A stretch of DNA of 64,000 bases, taken from the NCBI RefSeq assembly GCF_002531755.2, contig NZ_CP035000.1, positions 372,001 to 436,000 on the forward strand. Direction: 5' to 3'. Position numbers and translations under genes: made by a program. The notes beneath the pieces are model-generated. The model made no database searches, was not told the DNA's origin, and saw only the letters and a program-made list of their open reading frames with translations. Positions 25,341 to 34,220 of this stretch are shown one piece after another; positions within the stretch are counted from its first letter, which is position 1; each line of letters starts with the position of its first letter. The DNA is from Rhizobium acidisoli (GTDB lineage Bacteria; Pseudomonadota; Alphaproteobacteria; Rhizobiales; Rhizobiaceae).

Positions 25341-26264
25341 ATGGAACTCAGGCATTTGCGCTATTTTGTTGCTGTTGCGGAAGAGGGAAGCTTACTGACC
25401 GCAGCCGAGCGGCGGCTACACACTTCCCAGCCCTCACTCAGCAGGCAAATTCGCGATCTGGAAGCCGAAGTCGGTGTAAAGCTGCTGGAACGGCAGCCGC
25501 GCGGCGTGACGCTCACCGCCGCAGGCAAAGTGTTTCTTGATCACGCGCGGCTGGCGTTATTGCAAGTCGAAGCGGCTGCGGAAGGGGCCCGGCGGGCAGA
25601 GCGGCCGGAAAAGCAGTCGTTCACTATCGGTTTTCTCGCAGGGCAAGAGGTCGTGTGGCTACCCCATGCATTGCGGATCATTCGTGAGGAAGCGCCGGAG
25701 GTTGAAATCGTATTGTCCAGTCAGTCTTCCCCGGACCTCGCTCTGGCACTGATGCGAGGCAAGCTGGACGTCGCTTTCCTTCGCCCCGAGACGCAGAGTG
25801 TTGGTGTGTCCTTCAAATTTTTAGCCAAGGAGCCACTGATCGCCGTACTGTCCGCGGACCATCGCTTGACGTCGCGCAAAAAGATCGGGCCGCAGGACCT
25901 TGCCCGCGAAACTTACGTCAGTTCGGCTAGAATTTCTCCCGTATTGCAATCCGTGATCCAGGATTACGCGTCGGAAGTCGGGATCACACTCAAGGCAGAA
26001 TACGAAGGTGACGGCCTGCCATCAGCAATGTCGCTCGTCGTGTCTACAGGTGGAATAACGCTTATTCCGCTTTATGCGCAAAATATGCTGACGCCAAATG
26101 TCGTTGCCAGAGCACTTGAGGGTGTGCCTCCGACAATCGATCTCACCTTAGGATACAACGATTCAAATTCCTCGCCTTTGCTCCGCCGATTTTTGTCTCG
26201 TTCTGATGAATTAGTCGCCAACGTACAAAATCAGAGCATCATCCGCTATGCTGAAGTTCCATAG
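25341..26264 (+). CDS. LysR-family transcriptional regulator
   Basis: This 307-residue protein has the LysR helix-turn-helix (MELRHLRYFVAVAEEGSL, TAAERRLHTSQPSLSRQIRDLE). A periplasmic-binding-protein-like effector domain covers the rest. The start at 25341 (GAGGA upstream, standard MELRHL beginning) is preferred over an in-frame ATG at 25323. It is divergent from the alpha/beta hydrolase. It resembles CatR/BenM-like regulators in its opening residues, but its inducer is not known. Confidence 0.86.
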   Translation: MELRHLRYFVAVAEEGSLLTAAERRLHTSQPSLSRQIRDLEAEVGVKLLERQPRGVTLTAAGKVFLDHARLALLQVEAAAEGARRAERPEKQSFTIGFLAGQEVVWLPHALRIIREEAPEVEIVLSSQSSPDLALALMRGKLDVAFLRPETQSVGVSFKFLAKEPLIAVLSADHRLTSRKKIGPQDLARETYVSSARISPVLQSVIQDYASEVGITLKAEYEGDGLPSAMSLVVSTGGITLIPLYAQNMLTPNVVARALEGVPPTIDLTLGYNDSNSSPLLRRFLSRSDELVANVQNQSIIRYAEVP

Positions 26265-26433
26265 TAGAGATCAAGCTCATGCGATTTCTGCTTGTTGGCG
26301 TGCTCCCGAATTTTGTCGCGCCCCCATAATGGTCATCGAGCCACAGGTAGCTGTTGCTGCTAAGCGGACATGACGCGGTGACAACGCGGGTCGCAGTTGC
26401 GCCAAAAGCCGCCATTCCGCCCCATGCGGGTGA

Positions 26434-27543
26434 TTAGATCACGAATTCCTCCTCGTAGGTCTGTGGCTCGGGAACGACCGTAACCTCCACCGGAACGATC
26501 CAATTGGCCGCGTAGCTCTCGCAGTCGGAACGCGGGAGGTCGGGCTGCACGCACCCGGCCCCATCGATCGCGCGGCATCGCAGTATATGTCGCCCCACGT
26601 CTTCAGGGGTCCAGATGTACTCCCACAAGCGCCATGCAAAAGGACGGTCTGTTTCGAGGAGCCTTCCCTCGCGCCAGCCCCTGCCATCACCGGTGCAGAC
26701 CTGCACCTGCCGGATAGCGGCCTCTCCGCTCCAGGCGGCTCCGAAAATCCGATACGGTTGGCCGGCGACGAGACGCGCCCCCTGCACGGGACGCGCGATC
26801 TGCGCTTTGACTTCCATCTCCGCAAGGGGGACCAGCCTGGGTTCCCCGAGGCTGCGCTCCCAACGGAAATAGTCGCGCGCCTGCCAGTAGCCAAGGAACG
26901 GTTGCTCCACAACCGTGATATGCGTGATCCACTTGACCCAAGCCATGCCGAACCAGCCACCCACGACCGCGCGTAGCGGGTAGCCGTGATCAGGTGTCAA
27001 CGGCTCCTCGTTCATCGAATAGGCAAGGATCGTGCTGTCAGCGATGGCCTTCTCAAGCGGTAAACTGCGCGCAAAAGCGATCGGGCCGGGAGAAGCCGTT
27101 TTCTTGTTCGTGTCGACGACGCCGCTGTCGGCGCCTGCGAGCAGAACTTCACATGCGGTTGGCTTAACGCCGGCCATTTCCAAAATCTCGCTCAGAGGAA
27201 CACCTGTCCACGCAGCATTGCCGACGGCTCCGTTCTGCCACTGCAACCCCTCCTTCGGCGGCACATAGTGGACGCGCCCGTTCCCTGCGCACTCGACGAC
27301 GGCGGTGAAAGTCGTGCTCCGCATCGCCTTGATGCTGTCGAGGTCAAGTTCGATCGGCCGCTCCACCGCCCCGCCAACGCGCAATCTCCAGTCTCGCGCA
27401 TCGAGGTCCGGCGACGGGAAATGGTTTCGCACGAAGAACAGCTCGGTTGGGATCAGCCAATCGGAGAGTGACGCAAACGGAAACTCAATGTTTGGTGGGG
27501 ACTTCTGTCGAATTATCAGACTGGGTTTCTCTGGTGTCGGCAT
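26434..27543 (-). CDS. Sulfite-oxidase-family molybdopterin enzyme
   Basis: This 369-residue protein has the sulfite oxidase fold. The Mo-ligating Cys (about 85) lies in VVECAGNGR, and the molybdopterin contacts include MNEEPLTPDHGYPLRAVVGGW and GMAWVKWI. A C-terminal dimerisation domain follows. The ATG at 27543 was chosen because GGGGAGACGAGG precedes it. The frame stays open to 27723, but that part looks non-coding. No haem domain, signal peptide or cytochrome partner is visible, so the electron acceptor and substrate (sulfite or another oxyanion) are uncertain. Confidence 0.82.
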   Translation of the reverse strand: MPTPEKPSLIIRQKSPPNIEFPFASLSDWLIPTELFFVRNHFPSPDLDARDWRLRVGGAVERPIELDLDSIKAMRSTTFTAVVECAGNGRVHYVPPKEGLQWQNGAVGNAAWTGVPLSEILEMAGVKPTACEVLLAGADSGVVDTNKKTASPGPIAFARSLPLEKAIADSTILAYSMNEEPLTPDHGYPLRAVVGGWFGMAWVKWITHITVVEQPFLGYWQARDYFRWERSLGEPRLVPLAEMEVKAQIARPVQGARLVAGQPYRIFGAAWSGEAAIRQVQVCTGDGRGWREGRLLETDRPFAWRLWEYIWTPEDVGRHILRCRAIDGAGCVQPDLPRSDCESYAANWIVPVEVTVVPEPQTYEEEFVI

Positions 27544-27884
27544 CGTCCTCGTCTCCCCTTCCAAGAGCACAACGTCGGCTCTCGATCGCACGAATTCCGG
27601 TTCGATCACACCGCCCCTCGCAGTGCGCCTGTCGCGTTCCGCCTTAGACCCTAGCACATACCGCACGTTCCTCGGATCGACCTCGAACGGCAGCAAAGGG
27701 CCGTCAACAGACTTTGGCGGCAAAAACTCTGATGCCCGCTTTTGGTGTTGGGCGATCGTTCACCGATCCGTTGCGACGGTTACTATTGGCGCATTGCAGT
27801 CCTACGTCTATTGGCGGCTTCCCTATCAATGCGATTTGCGATCCAAGACCGGCAAATTCCAGCATTGACCAATGAGCCCCGAGC
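27544..27884. other. Intergenic region between sulfite-oxidase and AraC genes
   Basis: Nothing functional was recognised in these 341 bases apart from the ribosome site of the sulfite-oxidase gene. Open frames here have no family resemblance or ribosome sites. Confidence 0.4.
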
Positions 27885-28811
27885 CTAAGGCCAGTCGGCA
27901 TAGCCTGAGGAGAGCATGCTGTTTTCCGAGCCGGCTGACGCGCGGGCGATGTCGCGGTAGCCGGCGGGGGAAAGGCCGGTCTTGCGTTTGAAGAAATGGC
28001 TGAAATAGGTCGGGTCGCGAAAGCCGAGGCTGTCGGAGATTTCCTGGATATTGCGGGCCGAGCGCTCCAATCTCAGCCTTGCCTCCTGCACCACGCGCTC
28101 ATGCAGAAGCTGGATCGGCGAGCGGCCGAGCGCCCTCTGGCAGATCGAATGAAGCCGGTCGGCGGTGACGCCCAATTCCGCCGCATAGTCGCTGATCGGC
28201 CGGTGCTGGCGGAAACCGGCCTCGACCAGTTGCCGATATCGCTGCAGGATCGATCCGGTTTCGCCCTGCCCGCGCGGCTCGCTTCTTTCGCCGTCGGAGC
28301 CGCGCCACAGCGTCATCAGGATCAGCCGCATATAGGCGGAGGCGACCATCCAGGAGGAACGGGAGGGATCGGCGAGTTCCCGCACGAAGCCCGAAATCAA
28401 CGGACTGATTTCAGCCACCAGCAAAGGGTCCCGCGCCTCGACCGGCTTGCGCTGCTCGGTGAAGATGCGCAGCGAATAGGATTCCACCTTGTCGCCGATC
28501 GCATCGACCATGACCTGCGCCGAGGCTCCGACGAGATGGGCCGCGGTTCCGGCGGAAATCGACAGATCGCACCGTGCCTGCGGCGGCAGGAAGGCAAGCA
28601 GCGGCCCTTGCAACGACCGATCTTCGCCGCTGTCGAAATGAAGCTCGGCCCGCCCCTCTCCGAGCAGCAAGAAATGGTAGAAATCGGCGTAGAGTCCCTT
28701 TTGCAGACGGATGCGCCGATGCGACAGCGACGGCGCATGCCACTCGCCCCTGGCATAATGATGAATGCCGCCGTCCGTCGCCAACGCCTCTCCTCCGCTT
28801 CCACCCGACAT
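27885..28811 (-). CDS. AraC-family regulator, probable activator of the divergent aromatic operon
   Basis: This 308-residue protein has an N-terminal cupin-like sensing domain (about 30-110) and a C-terminal AraC DNA-binding domain (DYAAELGVTADRLHSICQRA, then IQEISDSLGFRDPTYFSHFFKR). The ATG at 28811 has no ribosome site. A TTG at 28784 is preceded by GGAGGAG at good spacing and may be the real start. The gene is divergent from the ALDH-transporter operon beginning at 29001. That operon's promoter has a perfect -10 but a poor -35 box, as expected for an activator-dependent promoter. Confidence 0.84.
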   Translation of the reverse strand: MSGGSGGEALATDGGIHHYARGEWHAPSLSHRRIRLQKGLYADFYHFLLLGEGRAELHFDSGEDRSLQGPLLAFLPPQARCDLSISAGTAAHLVGASAQVMVDAIGDKVESYSLRIFTEQRKPVEARDPLLVAEISPLISGFVRELADPSRSSWMVASAYMRLILMTLWRGSDGERSEPRGQGETGSILQRYRQLVEAGFRQHRPISDYAAELGVTADRLHSICQRALGRSPIQLLHERVVQEARLRLERSARNIQEISDSLGFRDPTYFSHFFKRKTGLSPAGYRDIARASAGSENSMLSSGYADWP

Positions 28812-28869
28812 TGGGACAATCGCCGGATAATTACAATATTAACCCAATAAATCGCATTCCATCTATAAT
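28810..28869 (+). promoter_or_regulatory. Candidate activator-dependent promoter of the aromatic transport operon
   Basis: TATAAT at 28864-28869 is a consensus -10 box. The -35 position (28841-28846) is poor and overlaps the right arm of an inverted repeat, ATTGGG (28810-28815)/CCCAAT (28843-28848). The repeat may be part of an AraC site. The promoter would read towards the ALDH gene at 29001. Confidence 0.4.
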
Positions 28870-29000
28870 TGATCGGCGTAACCTTATCGTCATCAGCCTT
28901 TGGGAGGAGGCATTCCGACAGACGCAGCAACGCTTGGACAGCCTTCCGGGCTGTTGCGTTCGCTCGTCTTCTCCCCAGGGCAACATGGCGGGGTGAAACG

Positions 29001-30452
29001 GTGTTTTCGGCAAAGCTGATGATCAACAACGAAGCGCTGGATGCTTCCGAAGGGGCGACCTTCGAACGCATCGATCCGGTGACCGGCGATGTCGCAACGA
29101 CCGCTTCGGCGGGATCCATCGCCGACATGACGCGGGCAGCCAATGCCGCCGCCGCCGCCTTTCCCGACTGGTCGCAGGCCGGCCCAGGCGAACGGCGCAG
29201 GCTGCTGAACGCTGCCGCCGATCTCCTGGAGGCCCGCACGCCGGAACTCATTGCCGCGATGACCGGCGAAACCGGCGCCACCGCGCAATGGGCGGCGATC
29301 AATTGCGGGCTCGGCGCCGATATTCTTCGCGAGGCGGCGGCGATGACCACGCAAATCTCAGGCGAGCTCATCCCGTCAGGCATTCCTGGAAGCCTCGCCA
29401 TGGCGGTGCGCCAGCCGGCCGGCGTCTGCGTCGGCATCGCCCCCTGGAATGCGCCGGTCATTCTCGGCACCCGCGCCGTCGCCATGCCGCTTGCCTGCGG
29501 CAACACCGTCATCCTCAAGGCCTCCGAACTCTGCCCGAAGACCCACGGCCTGATCGGCGACATCCTGCGCGACGCCGGCTTCCCGCGCGGCGTCGTCAAT
29601 GTCGTTTCCAATGCGCCGAGCGATGCCGCCGCCGTCGTCGATGCCCTGATCGCCCACCCGGCCGTGCGCCGCATCAACTTCACCGGCTCCACCCGTGTCG
29701 GCAGGATCATCGCGGAAACCTCGGCAAGGCATCTGAAACGCTGCCTGCTCGAACTCGGCGGCAAGGCGCCCTTCATTGTCCTTGCCGACGCCGATATCGA
29801 CGAGGCGGTCAGTGCTGCCGCCTTCGGCGCCTTCATGAACCAGGGCCAGATCTGCATGTCCACCGAGCGGATCATCCTGATGGACGAGATCGCCGACGGC
29901 TTCGTCGGCAAGTTCCGGGCGAAAGCCGCAACCCTCGTTGCAGGCCACCCGGAGGAAGGGAACACGCCGCTCGGCACGCTGATCAACGCGGAGGCCGTGC
30001 GCCGCGTCAGGTCGCTCATCGATGATGCCTTGCAGAAGGGCGCGGTCCTCCTCTGTGGCGGCGAGGCCCACGGCACGCTGATGGATGCGACCGTCATCGA
30101 TCACGTCACACCCGCCATGCGCATCTACCGCGAGGAGAGCTTCGGGCCGGTCGCGGCAATCATCCGAGTCGGCAGCGTCGACGAAGCCGTGACGGTGGCC
30201 AACGACAATGAATATGGGCTTTCGGCGGCGGTTTTCAGCGCCGATGTCAATGCGGCCTTGGCCGTCGCCATGCGGCTTGAATCCGGCATCTGCCACATCA
30301 ACGAGGCGACGGTTTCCGACGAGCCGCAGATGCCGTTCGGCGGCGTCAAATCGAGCGGCTACGGCCGCTTCGGCGGCAAGGCGGCGATCGACGAATTCAC
30401 CGAGCTCCGATGGGTGACCATGGCATCGGGAAAACGGCAATATCCGATCTGA
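29001..30452 (+). CDS. Vanillin/salicylaldehyde-type aldehyde dehydrogenase
   Basis: This 483-residue ALDH has the catalytic Glu in LELGGKAPF and Cys in NQGQICMSTERI. The C-terminus (ESGICHINEATV, MPFGGVKSSGYGRFGG) is typical of the vanillin/salicylaldehyde dehydrogenase subgroup. A GTG at 29001 with GGGGTGAAAC upstream gives an N-terminus that aligns with the paralogue at 36090. The first ATG in frame (29019) would clip the conserved start. It is the first gene of the operon and is strongly similar to the ALDH at the other end, so one is probably a duplicate of the other. Confidence 0.83.
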   Translation: MFSAKLMINNEALDASEGATFERIDPVTGDVATTASAGSIADMTRAANAAAAAFPDWSQAGPGERRRLLNAAADLLEARTPELIAAMTGETGATAQWAAINCGLGADILREAAAMTTQISGELIPSGIPGSLAMAVRQPAGVCVGIAPWNAPVILGTRAVAMPLACGNTVILKASELCPKTHGLIGDILRDAGFPRGVVNVVSNAPSDAAAVVDALIAHPAVRRINFTGSTRVGRIIAETSARHLKRCLLELGGKAPFIVLADADIDEAVSAAAFGAFMNQGQICMSTERIILMDEIADGFVGKFRAKAATLVAGHPEEGNTPLGTLINAEAVRRVRSLIDDALQKGAVLLCGGEAHGTLMDATVIDHVTPAMRIYREESFGPVAAIIRVGSVDEAVTVANDNEYGLSAAVFSADVNAALAVAMRLESGICHINEATVSDEPQMPFGGVKSSGYGRFGGKAAIDEFTELRWVTMASGKRQYPI

Positions 30453-30520
30453 ATTCAGATCGGCGGAGATGAACAATGGAAACGGGCGGGAGGCCCGTCT
30501 CGAGAGGGAGGAATGATTTC

Positions 30521-31825
30521 ATGAACGGAAAACTCAACGCGGCATCGCTCACCCGCCGCTCTTTCATCGCATCCGCCGCGGCGGGCAGCGCAGCCCTGGC
30601 GCTTTCCGGCCGCGCGGCCTTTGCCGAGAGCGGCGACACTTTGAAGGTCGGCTTCATCAGCCCGCGCACCGGCCCTCTCGGCGGCTTCGGCGAGACGGAC
30701 GGCTATGTGCTCGATCTGGCGCGCAAGGCGCTGGCAAACGGCCTGCAGGCCGGCGGCAAGACCTGGAAGGTTGATATTCTCGACCAGGACACCCAGTCCG
30801 ACCCGTCGCGCGCCGGCCAGCTGGCGAAGGACCTGATCAACAATCAGGCGATCGACCTGATGCTCGCCGTCTCGACGCCGGAAACCATCAATCCGGTCGC
30901 CGACGCCTGCGAGGCGGCCGGCATTCCGTGCCTGTCGACGGTCATGCCCTGGGAAGCCTGGTATTTCGGCCGCGGCGCCAAGCCCGGCGCGCCGTCACCC
31001 TTCAAGTGGACCTATCATTTCGGCTTTGGCGTCGAAGAATTCCACAAGGCCTATGTCTCACAGTGGAGCCTGATCGAGACCAACAAGAAGGTCGGCGTCA
31101 TGTATCCGAACGACGCCGACGGCAATGCGATCCGCGCCCATCTGGCGCCGGCACTTGCCAAGGCCGGCTTCACCATCGTCGATCCCGGCGCCTATGAAAC
31201 CGGAACCACCGATTTCACGGCGCAGATCGCCCTCTTCCGCCAGGAAGGCGTGGAGATCTTCAACTCCTTCCCGATACCGCCCGACTTCGCCGCCTTCTGG
31301 CGTCAGGCCGCGCAGCAGGGCCTGACCCAGCAGATCAAGATTTGCCAGGTGGCCAAAACAGGTCTGTTTCCCTCCGACATCGAGGCGCTCGGCGATCTCG
31401 GGATGAACATCGGCAGCGCCGCCTACTGGCACAAGGCCTTCCCCTATAAATCGACGCTGACCGGCGTCTCGGGAACCGAACTTGCCGATGGCTATGAAAC
31501 GGCAAGCGGCAAACAGTGGACACAGCAGCTCGGCGCCAGCCTTGCGCTTCTCGATGCCGGATTCGATGCGCTGAAGGCGAGCACCGACGTCAAGAGCAAG
31601 GAGGCGGTCGCCAAGGCGCTCGCCACGCTGAAGACCACGACGATCGCCGGCAAAGTCGATTTCACCAGCGGCCCGGTCGCCAACGTTTCGCCCGGGCCGA
31701 TCATCGGCACACAATGGGTGAAAGCGGCCGAGGGCTCGAAATTCGCGCTCGACTATGTCGTCACCGAAAACGCCACCGACCCCAATGTCCCGGTCGGCGC
31801 CAAGCTGATCGCTTATAACGGGTAA
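30521..31825 (+). CDS. Branched-chain-type ABC transporter substrate-binding protein
   Basis: This 434-residue protein starts with a twin-arginine-like leader (LTRRSFIASAAAGSAALAL, ending near RAAFAES). The LivK/PBP1 fold begins with LKVGFISPRTGPLGGFGE. GGGAGGA lies upstream of the ATG at 30521. Later landmarks are YETGTTDFTAQIALFRQEG and SALLDAG-type helices. It heads a complete binding protein, two ATPases, two permeases set. Relatives in such operons often bind aromatic acids or aldehydes. The flanking aromatic dehydrogenases suggest a lignin-derived phenolic ligand, which is inference. Confidence 0.83.
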   Translation: MNGKLNAASLTRRSFIASAAAGSAALALSGRAAFAESGDTLKVGFISPRTGPLGGFGETDGYVLDLARKALANGLQAGGKTWKVDILDQDTQSDPSRAGQLAKDLINNQAIDLMLAVSTPETINPVADACEAAGIPCLSTVMPWEAWYFGRGAKPGAPSPFKWTYHFGFGVEEFHKAYVSQWSLIETNKKVGVMYPNDADGNAIRAHLAPALAKAGFTIVDPGAYETGTTDFTAQIALFRQEGVEIFNSFPIPPDFAAFWRQAAQQGLTQQIKICQVAKTGLFPSDIEALGDLGMNIGSAAYWHKAFPYKSTLTGVSGTELADGYETASGKQWTQQLGASLALLDAGFDALKASTDVKSKEAVAKALATLKTTTIAGKVDFTSGPVANVSPGPIIGTQWVKAAEGSKFALDYVVTENATDPNVPVGAKLIAYNG

Positions 31826-31831
31826 CGCACG

Positions 31832-32584
31832 GTGCAGCAGATAGCTCAAAATCGGCCGGGAGGAGCCTTTCTCTCGGCCAAAGGGATCCACAAGCAGTTC
31901 GGCGCGCTCGTCGTCCTGGAGAACCTGGATTTTTCCATGGGCGATGGCGATGCCGTCGGCATTGTCGGGCCGAACGGCGCGGGCAAGACGACGCTGCTCT
32001 CCGTGCTCGCCGGCGCCTTCCCGCCGAGTGCTGGAACCATCACTTTCGACGGCGCCGATGTCACGGGCCGGACGGCGGCGGAACGCTGCCGTTCCGGGCT
32101 GGTGCGGACCCATCAGGTGCCCAAACCCTTCAGCGGCATGACGACCTTCGAAAATGTCTTCGTCGCCGCATCGTACGGCCATGCCGCAAGCCGCGACGAA
32201 GCCTATGAGCGTGTGGTGGATTCGCTTTCGCTCTGCGGCATGCTTGGAGTGGCCAACCGCCCGGCCGACACGCTCGGCCTTCTCGATCGCAAACGCCTGG
32301 AGCTTGCCCGCGCACTCGCCACGCAGCCGCGGCTGCTGCTGCTCGATGAGATCGGCGGCGGCCTGACGGATGGCGAAGCGAGCGAACTCGTGGAAACCAT
32401 TCTCGAACTGCGCCGCCGCGGCATCGGCATCGTTTGGATCGAGCATATCGTCCATATCCTGCTGCAGGTGGCGGAACGGCTGATCTGCATGGATGCCGGC
32501 CGGATCATCGCCGACGGCGAGCCGAAAGCGGTCATGAGCAACGCCGAAGTCGTCAAAGCCTATCTCGGAGGGACGCCGGCATGA
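31832..32584 (+). CDS. Branched-chain-type ABC transporter ATPase (LivG type)
   Basis: This 250-residue ATPase starts at a GTG six bases after the binding-protein stop. Walker A is GPNGAGKTT, and Walker B is LLLLDEIGGG. The signature region is degenerate (TLGLLDRKRLELARAL instead of LSGGQ), as in LivG proteins. The H-loop is in WIEHIVH. It overlaps the next ATPase by ATGA. The two ATPases would form a heterodimer energising the permeases. Confidence 0.86.
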   Translation: MQQIAQNRPGGAFLSAKGIHKQFGALVVLENLDFSMGDGDAVGIVGPNGAGKTTLLSVLAGAFPPSAGTITFDGADVTGRTAAERCRSGLVRTHQVPKPFSGMTTFENVFVAASYGHAASRDEAYERVVDSLSLCGMLGVANRPADTLGLLDRKRLELARALATQPRLLLLDEIGGGLTDGEASELVETILELRRRGIGIVWIEHIVHILLQVAERLICMDAGRIIADGEPKAVMSNAEVVKAYLGGTPA

Positions 32585-33309
32585 GCCTACTTTCCATCCG
32601 CAATCTCGACGTCCGCCATGGCCTGCTGCAGGCGGTGCGCGGGGTGAGCTTCGATATCGCCAAGGGCGAGGTGCTGGCGCTGGTCGGGGCCAACGGCGCG
32701 GGCAAGACGACGCTGCTCAGATCGATCGCCGGCGCCCACCTCCCATCCTCCGGGCAGATCCTTCTCAACGATGAAGACCTGGCCGCCATCCCCTCCCACA
32801 AGCGGATCGCCAAGGGCATCGCTTTGGTGCCGGAAGGCCGGCGGCTGTTTTCGCAGATGACGGTCGAAGAGAACCTGCTTCTCGGAAAGAGCTGCGGCCG
32901 CAAGGGCGAGTGGAGCATCGATCGCGTCCTCGACGCCTTTCCCAACCTGAAACCCCGCCGCCACGCCAAGACAGGCCACCTCTCCGGCGGCGAACAGCAG
33001 GCGACCGCGATCGGCCGGGCGCTGATGAGCAACCCGGATATTCTTCTGCTGGATGAAGTCTCGCTCGGCCTTTCGCCTTTGGTCGTCGATCGCGTCTATG
33101 CCCAGCTGCAGGCATTGCTGACCTCGGGAAAGACGATCGTGCTGGTCGAGCAGGACCTTGCCCGCGCCATGAGCGTCGCAAGCCGGGTCATCTGCATGCT
33201 GGAGGGACGCATCGTCCTCGACAGGCCGGCCACCGCCGTCACCCGCGAGCACGTCACCCAGGCCTATTTCGGATTGCACCGGGCAGCCGGCGAAAGGAGC
33301 GCATCATGA
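32581..33309 (+). CDS. Branched-chain-type ABC transporter ATPase (LivF type)
   Basis: This 242-residue ATPase has Walker A GANGAGKTT, Q-loop region LVPEGRRLFSQMTVEENL, signature LSGGEQQATAIGRAL and Walker B ILLLDEVSLGLSP. The ATG overlaps the LivG stop (ATGA), and its own stop overlaps the next permease ATG (ATGA). This tight coupling indicates a single transporter unit. Confidence 0.88.
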   Translation: MSLLSIRNLDVRHGLLQAVRGVSFDIAKGEVLALVGANGAGKTTLLRSIAGAHLPSSGQILLNDEDLAAIPSHKRIAKGIALVPEGRRLFSQMTVEENLLLGKSCGRKGEWSIDRVLDAFPNLKPRRHAKTGHLSGGEQQATAIGRALMSNPDILLLDEVSLGLSPLVVDRVYAQLQALLTSGKTIVLVEQDLARAMSVASRVICMLEGRIVLDRPATAVTREHVTQAYFGLHRAAGERSAS

Positions 33310-34220
33310 TCAACACGCTGATCCAGGGCATCCTGCTCGGCGGCTATTACGCCGTCATCGCCTGCGGCCTGTCCTTCATGTTTTCAGTCATGCGGATCAT
33401 CAATCTCGCGCATGGCAGCCTGGCGGTCGCAGCCGCCTACGGGCTGTGGCTGCTTGCCGCCAAAGCCGGCATCCCGCCTTTCGCCGGCCTGCTGATCGTG
33501 CTGCCGGTCATGGCGGTTCTCGGCTGGCTGCTGCAGCGATTCATCCTCGAACGCAGCGCCCGCGGCGGCACGTTGCTGCCGATTCTCACGACCTTCGGCC
33601 TGTCGATCGTCATCGACAATCAGCTGTTCGAGCAGTTCGGGGCCGACACCAGATCGCTCGCGCCCTTCATCGGCAACCTGTCCTATGCATCCTGGCAGCT
33701 GCCGGGCCACATCTTCGTCGGCAAGCTTGCGGTGATGATGATGGTGACGGCAGTCTTCATTCTCGGGGGACTGCAATTCTTCCTCCGCCGATTTGCGCTC
33801 GGCCGCGCCATCCGCGCCACGGCCGAAGATCCCGATACGGCGGGGCTCGTCGGCATCGATGCGCGCAGGGTGAATGCCGTCGCCACCGCCATCACCATGG
33901 TCACGATCGGGATTGCCGGCGCCTTTCTCGGGATGCGGGCAACGTTCAGCCCCTATGCCGGCGGCCCGCAGCTTCTCTTTGCCTTCGAGACGGCCGTCAT
34001 CGGCGGAGCGGGATCGCTGTGGGGCACGCTTGCCGGCGGCATCGTGCTCGGCCTTGCTCAATCGCTTGGTGCGCAGCTGCATCCGCAAGGCTTCCTGATC
34101 GGCGGCCATGCCGTCTTCCTGCTCGTTCTCTTCGTCAGGCTGTCCCGGCTTGGCATGCCTCAACTCGACAAGCTCGGCGCGTTCCTCAATTTTCGCGCCC
34201 GTCTTCGGAGCCCGACATGA
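33306..34220 (+). CDS. Branched-chain-type ABC transporter permease (LivH type)
   Basis: This 304-residue membrane protein has about eight hydrophobic segments. It starts with the LivH-typical ILLGGYYAVIACGLSFMFSV. The coupling loop includes GRAIRATAEDPDTAGLVGID, followed by GTLAGGIVLGLAQSLGA. It is coupled by ATGA overlaps on both sides. It forms the translocation channel with the LivM-type partner. Confidence 0.87.
   Translation: MINTLIQGILLGGYYAVIACGLSFMFSVMRIINLAHGSLAVAAAYGLWLLAAKAGIPPFAGLLIVLPVMAVLGWLLQRFILERSARGGTLLPILTTFGLSIVIDNQLFEQFGADTRSLAPFIGNLSYASWQLPGHIFVGKLAVMMMVTAVFILGGLQFFLRRFALGRAIRATAEDPDTAGLVGIDARRVNAVATAITMVTIGIAGAFLGMRATFSPYAGGPQLLFAFETAVIGGAGSLWGTLAGGIVLGLAQSLGAQLHPQGFLIGGHAVFLLVLFVRLSRLGMPQLDKLGAFLNFRARLRSPT

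Noticed and set aside
27544..27723. 60-residue N-terminal extension of the sulfite-oxidase-like protein
   Set aside because: The internal ATG at 27543 has a strong ribosome site, and the extension has no domain or signal-peptide character.
28397..30097. 566-codon minus-strand open frame
   Set aside because: Overlaps both the AraC gene and the ALDH gene in wrong frames. Composition is Ser/Arg-rich shadow sequence.
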